Assembly (NCBI GenBank): GCA_028274465.1
Contig: CM051456.1
Span: forward strand, 120,420,880 to 120,484,879
DNA from: Plantago ovata
Taxonomy: Eukaryota > Streptophyta > Magnoliopsida > Lamiales > Plantaginaceae
Reading direction: 5' to 3'
Length of the DNA stretch: 64,000 bases
A program made the position numbers and the translations under genes. Below the pieces are notes generated by a model. The model saw nothing but the letters and a program-made list of their open reading frames with translations, was not told where the DNA came from and made no database searches. Below, piece after piece: positions 1 through 13,200 of this stretch (positions are counted from its first letter, which is position 1; each line of letters opens with the position of its first letter).

Positions 1-121
1 AAACTCACGGTTTTGGTATGTTAATAATCAAATGCCATTGTATCTCTATTGTCTCTGCTAAAGTAGGATTGTCGCCTGCTGGAATTTGAAAATTTATTTG
101 TGTCATTTGTCATGTATCTAG

Positions 122-3100
122 AACTTGAGCCAGCAAAGCGATGTAGCAGACTTAGTAGGGGGTTTCAAACCCTTAGATGCAGGGTTTGTATGTATTCCCC
201 TTTATCGGGAGTTTGAGAATCTATTCACCGATACATTTTCATCAAAGGTAATATCCCAAATCATGATTTCACTATCAATTTTTCTTTTCTTAGCTCTTTT
301 CTCCTTGAATTTTGGGTTGCTTTCTCCAGGACAATGGAATGTTTCTCGCTCATTTGAAGAAATTTTTATGTGACAAGAACTGGAAAATGTTATTGAGTGG
401 ATTCCAGAAAGGTGTGAGGAAGATAGTTGATATAGGAAAACCGAGTCCCAATAAGAAACGAAAGAGACCTTTAAATGAACGGCTTCTACAGTCTTGGGAA
501 AACTTTTCAATGAAACTTGGAAAGGCTCATGCACAAATTAGTGCTTCCAATGGAATGGTATTTTCCTTTGTGGAAGGAACGTTTGTCACAGCCCTGCGAA
601 ATGGTGAATGGATATTACTGGATGAAATAAATTTGGCGCCTCCAGAAATTCTGCAGCGAGTTATTGGGGTCCTCGAAGATGAGAAGGGTTCACTGTGCTT
701 ATCTGAAAGGGGTGATATAGATTACGTACACCGACATCCCAACTTTCGTCTGTTTGCTTGTATGAATCCTGCGACTGATGCTGGTAAAAGAGACTTACAA
801 TTCTCTTTGAGGAGCAGATTTACAGAATATTTTGTTGATGATGTGTTGGATGATGAAGACTTGATTTTGTTTATTAAACAATTTGTCGATGATGCTGCGT
901 CAAGTGTAAAATTGGTAAATAAGATCGTTCACTTCTACAAGGCGGCTAAGGAATCTGAAGAAAGACTGCAGGATGGGGCTAACCAGAAGCCTCATTACAG
1001 TTTGCGTTCTCTATATCGAGCACTGGAATATTTGAAGTTGGCAAAAAGGACATCAAATTTTGAAAATAATCTTTATGATGGGTTTTGTATGTTCTTCCAG
1101 AGTTTACTGGATGACTCTAGTGCAAAGTTAATGAACAAGTTAATCTGCAAACATTTATTGGAAGGGAAAGCACCTCCGCGGCTTCTTGTTGATCCTAGCT
1201 TGAAATCAAAAGCTGATAATATCTCAGGGAATTATGTTATCACGGAGAGTGTCAAGAAGCATCTTGAGAACCTTAAAAGAGCAGTTTCTGTTGGAAGATA
1301 CCCGGTCTTGTTGCAAGGACCTACTTCTAGTGGAAAGACTAGCCTTGTTCGGTTTCTTGCGGCAAATAGTCAACGCGAATTTGTTCGGATCAATAATCAT
1401 GAGCATACGGATCTCCAGGAATATCTTGGTTCTTATATCACTGATGTAACTGGAAAGCTTGTATTCCAAGAAGGTGCACTTGTGAAAGCTGTTCGGAACG
1501 GTCACTGGATTGTTCTTGATGAATTGAATTTAGCTCCCTCTGATGTTCTTGAAGCACTAAACCGTCTGCTTGACGATAACAGGGAACTCTTTGTCCCTGA
1601 ATTGCGTGAAACCATTCGTGCTCACTCAAATTTTATGCTGTTTGCAACGCAAAATCCGCCTGTGGTCTATGGGGGGCGCAAAATTCTTTCCAGAGCATTC
1701 CGAAACCGTTTCGTGGAGATTCATGTGGAGGAAATCCCACAAACGGAGCTGAGTACAATATTGAAAAATAAATGCAAAATTCCTGAAAGCTATGCTAAGA
1801 AGATGGTTGATGTTATGAAGGAGTTGCAACTGCACAGGCAGAGTAGTAAAATTTTTGCCGGAAAACATGGCTTTATCACCCCACGTGATTTGTTCCGCTG
1901 GGCTGATCGTTTCAGGGAATTTGAAGGGAAGTATGAAGATTTAGCTCGTGATGGTTATTATCTAATAGCTGAGAGGTTGCGTGATGATGCTGAGAAAACA
2001 ACAGTGAAAGAAGTTCTGGAGAGTAAGCTTAGGGTCAAACTTTTTGAGGACGGCATATACAAACCGGTATTGTTTGCTTACTGATTTAATAACCATTTCT
2101 TGTTTGTTCCTGGAAATTTATTTTTGATTGCCTCCCTCATATTGATACGCTTTAGTTTTTGAGCCTTAGTTCATAGTTCTCTGTGATTCCCAAAGAAGCA
2201 AATAGAGCTACTGATTCTCTTTTATATTTGTATATTTCTCCTCATACTTAAGACTCTGCAACTCCGTAGTTGTTAGGAATTGCAAGTATGTATCATTGAA
2301 TAGGTGGTGGGACAAGAAATTCCACATTACCTTAATCACAAATCGTGGAACCGGGTCTATGCAACTCTCCCAGCCTGATCTATGCTCGGATTGTTGTGGT
2401 ATGGGTGTCTTTATCTAGGAAAAATCTTCTATCTGATACACTAACCACTCTTCGTGCATTTATTTACTCATATTGCCTGTCCAAGCCAGTCATGTACTTA
2501 GACATAAGATACCTTTGTTGGTATCTTGCCTGAGAGCGTACTGTAGGATCTTGTATTTTACAAGATGTATGTCGTGACAGAGCTTCATCATTGAGTAAAT
2601 AAATTGAATTAGACTTTGATTAGAGTCCAGTTCGCTTTCTTCAAGTCTTAATCACTTTATGATATATATGTCCTTCAGTTTTTGTGACAGTGAACCATAT
2701 TATCAACAATGATCAGATAACATGGGAGTAAGTGGTCTACTATTGAGAGATTCTTGTTTTTGTATGGATGATCCTATTATGGTATCTATAACTGTATTCC
2801 TGAATTTGTTCAGTTGATTTGTGATTTACAAATCAATAATTTGTTTAATGCGAACCAATTCACTATCCTTCTTTAAAGTGGAAGCTTCTCCTGTGTATAT
2901 TTTGCTGAATTGTATTTAGCTTCCTTCTCACCTCTTTAGATGAAATTGATTCTTGAGGGAGTCCTCAGTCAGTAAGGCTCCTTATAATGGTTGATTAAAT
3001 ACACATAGCTCCAGAGAAGTGTCGGGATTTATTGACAATTTTCATTAAACAAAGATTTCTGACTGAACAACAATCCCAAAATACGTAAACATTCATATTT

Positions 3101-6100
3101 GTGCATCTTAAATTATATTACAAGGCCGAGTCAACGTATATTTTTGTTAATCTGGATGATACATTTGAAGTTTAGTTTGACAAAATAACCAATTTGTCAC
3201 TCATGCATTACTAAAAAGTTTGTTTGACTATTTATTTAATTGTTTACTGTTTGAGAAAGAGGGTGTTGTCTGTGATTTACTTGTTGACTTGCGGTACTTT
3301 GTGAATCTTGGATACCAATTCATCTATTCTCATGCAATTTTTAAAACAAACTACATCTATGTTGCTGTTGTTTTCTGAGTTGAACTTGAATGTTTATATG
3401 AAATATGGAAAATTCCAAGGAATTTCTAAGATTTGTGTCTATCAATATTTATGCAGGAAGAAAATGGAGAAGGAAGTGACTGGATGAATGAAAAACACTT
3501 GGTAGATGACGAAAAGATCGGGAGGTATTTTCTCAGCTCCTAGTACGGTGGCTATTATTGGCATATTACCTGAGCTCTTATTCTTCTGTTTGTTCTTTCC
3601 TCAGAATTATTTGGACAGATAGCATGTGGCGGATGTTCTTTCTGGTTTATCGGTGTTATAAGATGCGGGAGCCTGTTCTACTTGTTGGTGAGACCGGGGG
3701 AGGAAAAACTACCATTTGTCAATTGCTTAGTATAATGTTGGGTTCCAAATTGCATGTATTGAACTGCCATCAGTACACAGAAACATCTGATTTTGTTGGG
3801 GTGCGTTTTTGCTTTGTAGTCTAGTCTTTTTTTTATACTGCTGCTTTCTCATTTCTGTCTTGCTATCCTGACATTTATCGGTGTCTATACTGGATTCACT
3901 TTTGCTTATAATTTCTGGCTAATCATTGATCAGGGGTTTTATCCTGTCCGTGATCGATTGAAGATCTCTAAGGACTTTCAAAATCTTTGTAATGCGGTGA
4001 ATGACTTGAAGGCTTTTAAGCACTTTCCTGGAGATAAGGTATGTCTGGACTTTCCCTGTTTTTATGGTAATATGGTTTAATTCAGTAGTATTATATCTTC
4101 CTTAATGGGAATGGATTTTTTTCTACAGAACATTCTGCAGGACATTAATCAAGCCTCACAGACTCTTCATGTGATTTCCATAATTATCAAGAGTTACAGA
4201 GAGCAGTCGGTCTCACATCCTGAAATCTCTTCAAATGATATAGATGAAATGGAAAAACTCTACCTGGATATGTCTCAGCTGCAGCAGAAGTGGCATACCA
4301 TATTTATGTGGCAAGATGGACCTCTTATTGAAGCAATGAAGAATGGTGACCTTCTTCTTGTTGACGAGATATCTTTAGCTGATGACAGTGTTCTTGAAAG
4401 ATTGAACAGTGTTTTAGAACCAGAAAGGAAACTGGTGAGTTGCCTGCAGTCCGTGCCCACTCTTCATTTCTAAACATATTTATCTTGTACTGCTTATGAG
4501 TTATAGTCACAACTGTTGGTGGTTTCATTCCGTGTTTTAAGCATTTGGTGTCTTCCGGTCTTATGCAGTCAGTGGCTGAGAAAGGAGGATCAGATCTTGA
4601 GGTCGTGAAGGCGCATGATAAATTTTTCCTTCTAGCCACTATGAACCCTGGTGGGGACTATGGTAAAAAGGAATTGTCTCCTGCATTGCGTAATCGATTT
4701 ACTGAGATATGGGTTCCATCCGCCAATAACATTGATGATCTTAGGAGTATTGCTCTCGGGAGGTAAGCTTATAATCTAATATACACAAGTATTTATGCAT
4801 ATATTCGGGCAAATTGCAACAATGTTTAAATTTTTCTATTTCATAATGCAGAATATTAAATCCTGGACTTGCTGAGATAGTGAATGTTATGCTGGAGTTT
4901 TGGGAGGTATACCGACTTTCGAAAAACTTATTTTTTAAAATTCTAGTTTCTCTTGTTCATTAGGATTTGTTTTCTTCTTTTGGTTAAGTGGAAAATGGAT
5001 TCATGTGGACGGGTCCTTTGGTTATGAAGTAGTTTACATCCTATGTTTCCCCATTTCCTCAAAAAGTAGTCGATATTCTATGAATGAATTATGTACAACT
5101 TATCTGTCTGTGTGTGTCTTTGTCTACCGTTTCTAATTTTCTTTGCACTTGTTGTCACTAATAGTCTTGGTAATGTGATTTCCAGTGGTTCAACAGTTTG
5201 GAGACAGGCAGAGCACTTACTGTGAGAGATCTCTTGTCTTGGGTATCTTTTGTCAATGTGCTGGAGAGGAGCTTATCTGCTGAGTCTGCATTTATACATG
5301 GAGCGTTCCTAGTATTATTGGATGGACTTAGTTTAGGTAATCATTGTGTGATTTGAATTCGATTCGAGTATTCAGTATAATGTTTTACTTCAGTTTTATT
5401 ACATTGGCTATTGAGCATTAACATTCTTTTTGCCCGAATGTAGCCCTTATATTAATTACTATTCCACTATGATCTCTTTACAAGAATTTTATTGCATTGT
5501 GCATTCACGGATTTAGCACACTTCTCACTGAGTTGAGAAATTCTTATCTGTTTTCTAGAAATTCAAACTTGTAAGACAAAATATGGTAGATGACATGCTA
5601 TTTCTGCTACAGCATAGTGTGGTAGGTTATTATAAATGGAGAAACTTTGTATCTTTGAATGGGAAAATGGGGTCAATGTTGAGTGGTGAGGATTTCTCTG
5701 GCACTTCATCGCGCTTGTATTGTCAGATTGCGGTACCTTAGAGAAAGATTGTATAATTGACAGGAGCTTTTCTTTAGTTTATATTTGACTTGGCTGAGTT
5801 AGAAATTTCATTCCACTATTTGTTATAATGTGGTCCTGATGATGGTGACATGTTCATTCTATATAGTGGTATTTGTGGAAACATATTTATTGTGTAATTT
5901 GTATGAGTTCTAATTTTTCTGTCTGTATTGTCCACCCAATTTTCATAGCTTGACATCCTTGTGTCTTTCAGGTACCAGCATATCAAAAACTGATGCTGCA
6001 GAGTTGAGGGTGAAATGCCTCTCCTTTCTTTTGGAGAAACTCAAGGTACACTTAACATAGGATCTCCAAGTGTTAGTGGAGATAAAATTAGAAAGAAATT

Positions 6101-9100
6101 GAAGCTCATATTGCATGGCCTGTGGTATATGAACGTTATATTCTTCTGATGTCCTGGAAAGTGGAAAGAACAAAATTTTACATATAGGCCCCTGCATTAT
6201 GTATTGCTCGTGTTATTCCAACCTGTAATATTTTTTCCAGCACATTATTTAGGGACTAAATGGTTGATAATGAGAATCTGAACTGTATAGGTTAGGTTTT
6301 CCTGTAAGTATTGCCCTGCATTTCATCAGAGCATAGTTCGATCCTGCTTAATTAAACACTTTTAATATATTGATACAATTTTCATGTGCCAGGAGGGTAA
6401 GCAAGCATATGATCCGTCTAGTACAAACGGATTAGAGTCATATGGTTGGGAAGATCCTGGGAGTTCTTCAGTTCTTGGTGATGCTGATTATATGGAGTGC
6501 GACAATCTCTTTGGGATCCATCCATTCTATATTGAGAAGGGTACACTATCTACCTTTTTTCCAAATGGTCTAATGAAAGTCTTTTTCTTTATTCTTTCCA
6601 TGCTGCACTTCATGGCCCACTGTACATATTTTACATCTTTATGTGTCGTCCGTGTTCACTTGAGATTCAATTCCAAGAAATTGACTTAATACTTGTTATA
6701 TAGTGCGACATAATTCTTGTAATTTGAGATTTTTTCTAGTATGTCTGGCTTTTGGGATTATAAATTTGTCACATGGATAAGATGCAGGATTGAACTATAT
6801 CCTTTTTACTTGGTTTCCAGACTCTTATACTTTATATGTGAATCATGTAATCGTGTCATATTGTCCTATTGCTGCTGATATTGTCGAAAATAAACCTCAT
6901 TAGTGGTGTTCATTATGGGGGTGGGGGGCAAGCTTAATCCCGAGAAATTCCTTTTACTATGTGAAACTGTTGAGTTTCTACCTTATTCTGGGAAAATTGC
7001 TTAGTAAAGAATTAAGAATTACTTGCTTTGCACGGGTTGCTTGATTGCTGACTCATTCCAATTTGTGTGTTATAGGCTCCGACCAAATTTATACTGAGGG
7101 CTTTGATTGCTTAGTAAATAATTAAGAATTACTTGCTTTGCACGTGCTACTTGATTGCTGACTCATTCCAACTTGTGTGTTATAGGCTCCGACCAAATTT
7201 ATACTGAGGGCTTTGATTGCTTAGTAAAGAATTAAGAATTACTTGCTTTGCACGTGTTACTTGATTGCTGACTTATTCCAATTTGTGTGTTATAGGCTCC
7301 GACCAAATTTATACTGAGGGCTTTGAATTTCGTGCCCCTACCACCCGGAGGAACACCATGAGGGTTCTGCGTGCTATGCAGCTGAATAAGCCCGGTACCT
7401 CCTTTTATGAAGTATTTTATGTTAATATTAAATTCGTATTTTTTATCTGGAAGCGAGGTGCCTGATAATTGCAATGTTATCCTTGCCAGTTTTGTTGGAA
7501 GGAAGTCCCGGAGTCGGAAAGACAAGTTTAGTTGAAAACCTAGGGAAATATTCTGGACATGCAGTTGTACGAATTAACTTATCTGAACAGGTCAGTGAAC
7601 TTCTTTGGTATACGCATGCACTGGATATACATGTACCATCTTTTCTGTGCTATTCCACTCCAGGCATTCCTGAAATTGGTGTTCGTTGTTTTGATTGGTT
7701 TTTTCTGGCAGACGGACATCATGGATTTGTTGGGTTCAGATTTGCCAGTTGAAAGCGATGAAGGAATACAGTTCGCGTGGTCTGATGGGATCCTTCTACA
7801 GGTTGGCAAATAACCTTGTATTTTACTTGCCTAAAGTGATAAAATGCGACTTACTTTATTTTGACCCATGTCAGGCCCTGAAGAGTGGATCGTGGGTTCT
7901 TCTTGATGAACTGAATCTTGCACCACAATCTGTGTTAGAGGTACTAGAATTAATAGTCCCTCAGTGGGATTTGTCTTTTCTACTCGGAGCAAGTTTGAAC
8001 TGTTTAATTCCAAGATACTTTCACTCATTGTGCTTTGATGAATAAATGTAAAAGCTATTTCTTGTTGTAAATGAGCTTTACATGTGTCACTTGTCAGCGC
8101 ATATGTGGATGAATAAGTTATGTATGTGTAGGAATCTGTTTCTCACCTGATAATGTTTTTATATGTACTTATTCTAATATATACTATAATTTATTGCCGT
8201 TAGGGATTGAATGCTATGTTAGACCACCGTGCTGAAGTTTTCATTCCAGAACTGGGCCGTTCTTATAAGTGCCCTGCATCCTTCAGAATTTTTGCCTGTC
8301 AAAATCCTTCTCATCAAGGAGGAGGCAGGAAAGGGCTTCCCAAGTCTTTTCTTAACAGGTTTACCAAGGTATTGTTCCTGCTTTGACCTTGCAAATATGT
8401 GAATATTTTAGAAGTTTCTTAGTGTGTATGTGCTAAATTGGTTTTTATTTATTTAGACAATTCGGCCCATTATTGTTTTTTCTTAATTTAAATTAATGCT
8501 TTTGGTGTCAGGTCTATGTTGATGAGCTAGTTGATGAAGATTATCTGTGCATCTGTATCTCAAAGTTCCCTTCAATTGAAAGATGTCTTTTACAAAAGCT
8601 GATTCTATTTAACAAAAGACTGCATCAGGAAACTATGGTATATCAGAAATTTGGTCAAAATGGTTCTCCATGGGAGTTTAATCTGCGAGATGTGTATCGT
8701 TCATGCGAAATTATCCAAGGTACACTCTGCTCATATTTAATACCCTGTTTGATTCGAACTTGATTTAATCTGGATGTCAATTGAATCTTCGCAGGTGCTT
8801 TTGAGAAGTCAAAATCTGGCTGTTTTTTGAACACAGTTTACATACAAAGAATGCGCACCGGAGCTGATCGGGTTCAAGTTATGAAGTTGTATGAACAAGT
8901 TTTTGGAGAGAAGCCAGTCATAAATCCATATCCTGCTTTACAATTGTATCCACATTCTCTTGTTGTCAATGATGTTTCTGTGGAGAGGCACAGGTATCAA
9001 TCATGTGGAAAATCCAGTAATAATCTCAAGATTCTACCTGGATTGCATCTTTGCTTGGAAGCTGTGGCCCAGTGCGTACAGAATCAATGGTTATGTATAT

Positions 9101-10200
9101 TAGTTGGTCCTCCATCTTCTGGTAAGACTTCACTGATAAGGTTACTTGCAGAGATGACTGGAAACGTGTTGAATGAATTAAATCTTTCCTCCACAACTGA
9201 TATATCTGAACTACTTGGATCGTTTGAGCAATACAATGCGTCCCGTCACTATCACATGGCGGTTACTCAAGTTGAAAGATACATAAACGAGTACTGTGAC
9301 TTGCACTTTGAGTCTTTTCCCATGGCATCCAGCCGAAGGAAGGATCTCGTTGCTCAATGGCTTGCTTTTAAGTCAAACACGAGTAATGGTCTCTCTGTAG
9401 CTTCTTCTGCAATGAACCATGATGAATGTTCAAGTATTAGAAATTCTATTCCTAAGCTAGTCCGTATTATTGAGTGCCTAAGGATGGCCAATCTTGAACA
9501 TACGTTGTCTATCTCTTGGACCGGCAAGGATCTGGATAGCATTTTGTGCACACTGAAGAAGCTGGAAGATCTTCAGATAAAGAAACACTCTGTGAAGTTT
9601 GAATGGGTAATTGGAGTAATGGTCAAGGCCATAGAAAATGGTGAATGGATTGTTCTAGAAAATGCGAATCTCTGCAATCCAACGGTCTGTGTACTGTTAT
9701 TTTACTCTGCTTTTGACTACTTATGTCTAATCTTTCTTTCAAATATTTTGCTCAATCCATATGGTTTTTTGATACATTTTTTCCATGTGTTATTGTAGGT
9801 TCTTGATAGGCTAAATTCGTTAGTTGAGCAATCGGGATCTATCACCATTAATGAGTGTGGGACTGTGGATGGTAAACCAATGGTTCTCCATCCCCATTCT
9901 AAATTTCGAATGTTCCTCACAGTCGATCCTAGCTTTGGTGAAGTGTCTCGAGCAATGAGAAACAGAGGGGTTGAAATCTATATGATGCAGCCTTACTGGT
10001 TGTTAGAAGGGTGTAAGAATAACGATGACATTGAGTTTTGTGAAGTGAAGAGATTCATTACCCTCTCTGGAATTCCTGTGAGTAAGTTGGTTGATATGAT
10101 GGCCAGAGCTCACATTTGTGCTAGACAGGAAGGTTCCCGTGTTGATGTGAGAATCACTTATCTTGAACTTTCACGATGGGTACAGTTATTTCAGCAGCTA
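122..10200 (+). other. MDN1: MDN1 AAA ring: AAA2 (3' part) to AAA6
   Basis: Exons: 122-247, 330-2066, 3457-3524, 3605-3800, 3934-4038, 4129-4434, 4569-4762, 4852-4906, 5186-5336, 5972-6045, 6393-6540, 7296-7394, 7490-7590, 7712-7801, 7875-7940, 8204-8368, 8512-8719, 8795-9684, and the start of 9799-11256. Nucleotide motifs seen: AAA2 Walker B LLDEINLAP near 615-641; AAA3 Walker A GPTSSGKT at 1317-1340 and Walker B VLDELNLAP near 1512-1538; AAA4 Walker A GETGGGKT at 3687-3710 and Walker B LLVDEISLAD near 4351-4380; AAA5 Walker A GSPGVGKT at 7501-7524 and Walker B LLDELNLAP near 7898-7923; AAA6 Walker A GPPSSGKT at 9106-9129 with a degenerate Walker B, VLENANL, near 9651-9672. Loss of the acidic pair in AAA6 fits, as I recall, the Midasin family pattern, so that module probably binds rather than hydrolyses ATP (inference). 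The right boundary of AAA6 is approximate. Confidence 0.9.
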
Positions 10201-13200
10201 ATTACTAATGGAAATCGACCTGCTTGGAGTATCCAGATTAGTTTTGAGCATACATATCTTTCATCCTTTGGTGAGGAGAAAGGAAAAGACATCGTCTCTC
10301 AAGCAGCTTTATTATATTTAACATCAGAGATGTATAAGTTTGATTCTCCAGAAGATCACTTGTTGTCTTTACCAGGAGGGTGGCCTAACCCCTTGAACTT
10401 GAGAGAGTATGTTTGTTACTCAAAAGAGTCCTGCATCAGGAAAAATTGCATGTACTTGGAATCATTGGGATCTCTGATTGCTGCATCCCAGGAGAGAAGA
10501 GGCCAAACAAGACAAACGTCCGGGGTTGGGGATTTGAAGACAATTCATTCAATGGATGCTCTATCGTTGCAGAGGCTAATGTTTCCTACAGCTTTGTTTG
10601 ATATACTTCCAGATAAAAATCAGAATGAAATGGATTTGGCTCAAAAGAAACTATCATTTGCCGCTGAGTGGGTTATTCAACAAGTCAGTGATAGTGATTA
10701 TTGGTTATACATTCGATGGTTTGAGTGGTTTGGCTCTCGATTACAGCCATCTGTTTCATTTATCAATTGGTTTGCGGATTTATTGAAAGTGTGTCTGAGT
10801 TCAGATGATAATTCCACAAAGGAGTTGATTGGCGTAAGTCCATCTGCTGGTATGCTAAGTTCATGTCGCTCCCTTCTGCTAAACTCAAGTCAATTTGTTG
10901 GGCTCCTGGTACATAGCTTTCAACAATGGAGCAATGAAACTCTGTATACTCATAATGTTGAAACACAATCTCTGAAGCCTATTTTGACTTCCTTGAGGAC
11001 GTTAGAGGAAAAAGTTATCAAGTTGCTAGTCGACTCGCATTCTGTTGAGGATCTGTTTAGGACATATAACGGACTCCTTGAACATCATATGCTCTTTTGG
11101 AGAAGTATTGGTGCTCATCAAAGCAAGCGAAATAATTATCTTAAACCACCACGCTCATTGATCCCTGGAGCTCAGGCTAAGGTTTTTTGGCGGCTTTTGA
11201 TAAAAGACGTCATGAAATTAGAGGCAATTTGTCCTGAAGAAGTAAACATGTTTAAGGTGAGCCTTATGGCAAGCAGCCTTTTCACTTTCACCTTACCATC
11301 TTGTCTTAATTTTTTTTTCTTCTTCTTGTAGCTATCATGGTCTTGAAATCAATCAAATTAACTGCCTTCTAAATTTTTATTTGTAGCTTGTGGTGACTGA
11401 ATTGGATAATGTGCCATCTGCCTGTTTGAATTCAAGCACATCTTTATTGTGGAAGCATGGGGGACATCCATTTGCACCTTCAACCTCCGGTTTATATGAG
11501 AAACAGAGGCAACTGTCAAGCCTATGTGAGATGGTGTGGCCAAGAAAAAACAATTTATTGAAACCAGGTAGGTTTGTGGAGCATGCTGCATAAAGGGAGT
11601 GATCATAAGTATTAGATAGACTTGGCATGAGATGCAAGTGTTTAATTTGGTGTCCCTGTCTCTCTTTTTTATTATCCGGTGGCCAACTGGGGGTATTTGG
11701 ACAATGGGTCCATGTAGCATAGATTTTCTATCTGAGTTCTTTTGGTTTGATTCTGAATAATTGATGAGATTATTTTTGTAGACAAGAAGTCTTCTATGGA
11801 TGCTGCTTTATCGACCCACGTGGAACTTCGCTACCTCGCTATGCAAGGTAAAGTCTGCTGTTCTTCAAGAACGATAGTTACTTACCAATCCTTCCTGCGT
11901 TAAATGCAGCAATCCAGAGCATCATTATATGTGAACCTTTATTCGTTCAATTATGTCAAGTCTTCTTATGGCTAGTGTACTCTAGTCTATGCATGTCTGC
12001 TCTATTTGTTTGATTGAAATTATTATCTGTCCCTGAAATAGTTTTCTTTCGTTGACAATAAATTTGTGGATCTCTCTAGCTAGGCTGATTTGTGTCTTTC
12101 GTGATAAGTGTAACATATGCTATTGAGCTACTGAGACATTTTTGTTCTATTTAATTTGTTACCTTATTTTATTTAGAGCTGGTTAAAGCACACAATATTT
12201 TCAAGATGTGGGTGTTGATGATATCATGTGCATTGCCCTTGAATTCTTCTCCTGCTTATACTTAAAAAGCTGGACAACGGAACTTATATGGGACACAATT
12301 TGCTATAGGGTATTGGTGGTAGTCCTATTCAGTGCTGCCCTAGCCGGGTTGTGTTTACCTTGATGCCTGTGATGCCTGTTTCTCCCACTGATTTCAAGAC
12401 CTTTTATTGAGTGTGGTGTTATGCATCAAATAACCACTTTTATTATTCAACGGAACACATGATTATCCGCTCATTCAGTTTTTAACTGGTCGTTATTCTT
12501 TGAAGGAGCCTGCATGTCGTCATATATTATTGGTGAAGCAGATTATGCTAGTCACATTAGCACTCAGCAGTTGGAAGATATGTATCAGGTAAACCTCTAT
12601 GAATTATATTTTCTTTGTCAGGAGTAAAGTAAATTGTTTCTGACATTATTGTTGTTACTCCCCAGAGTCTTGTAAGAAGGCTGGATATTGAAAAGCGCAA
12701 ATTGGAGGATGGAAAACACACATCTCGTCCGGAACTCAGTTCCATATGTTGCATCTTCACTCCCACTATATTGTCTGTTGAGCCTGGTTACCAGTTTTGG
12801 TTAAAGACACAACCCATAAATGACGAGACTAGTGTTTTCCTGGACTTGGAGTTACTGCAGCAACTAACAAAGATATTTATGATTGACACAGAATATCACG
12901 TAGTACTTTCTTCCTTTCCATCTTCTGATTATTTGCTTTTTTGTTATAGTCATGGTTTGATACTTCAGTTTGTTAATAATCTGCCCAGCCATAATCTGGG
13001 TATTATTTTGATATCTTTATTTGGCTTTGTATGACAGGCTTTACTTAGCCAGACTTCCCTTTTGCAATCATCTATAAATTTCTCCATGAATTTCTCATCA
13101 AGGCCTCCAACCGACTTTCAACCCCACCAAAAACTTTTGTGGTGCATAGATGCTTGGTCATCAGTCAATGGAGGTAAATATATCGCTTCTGAGGTGGTTG

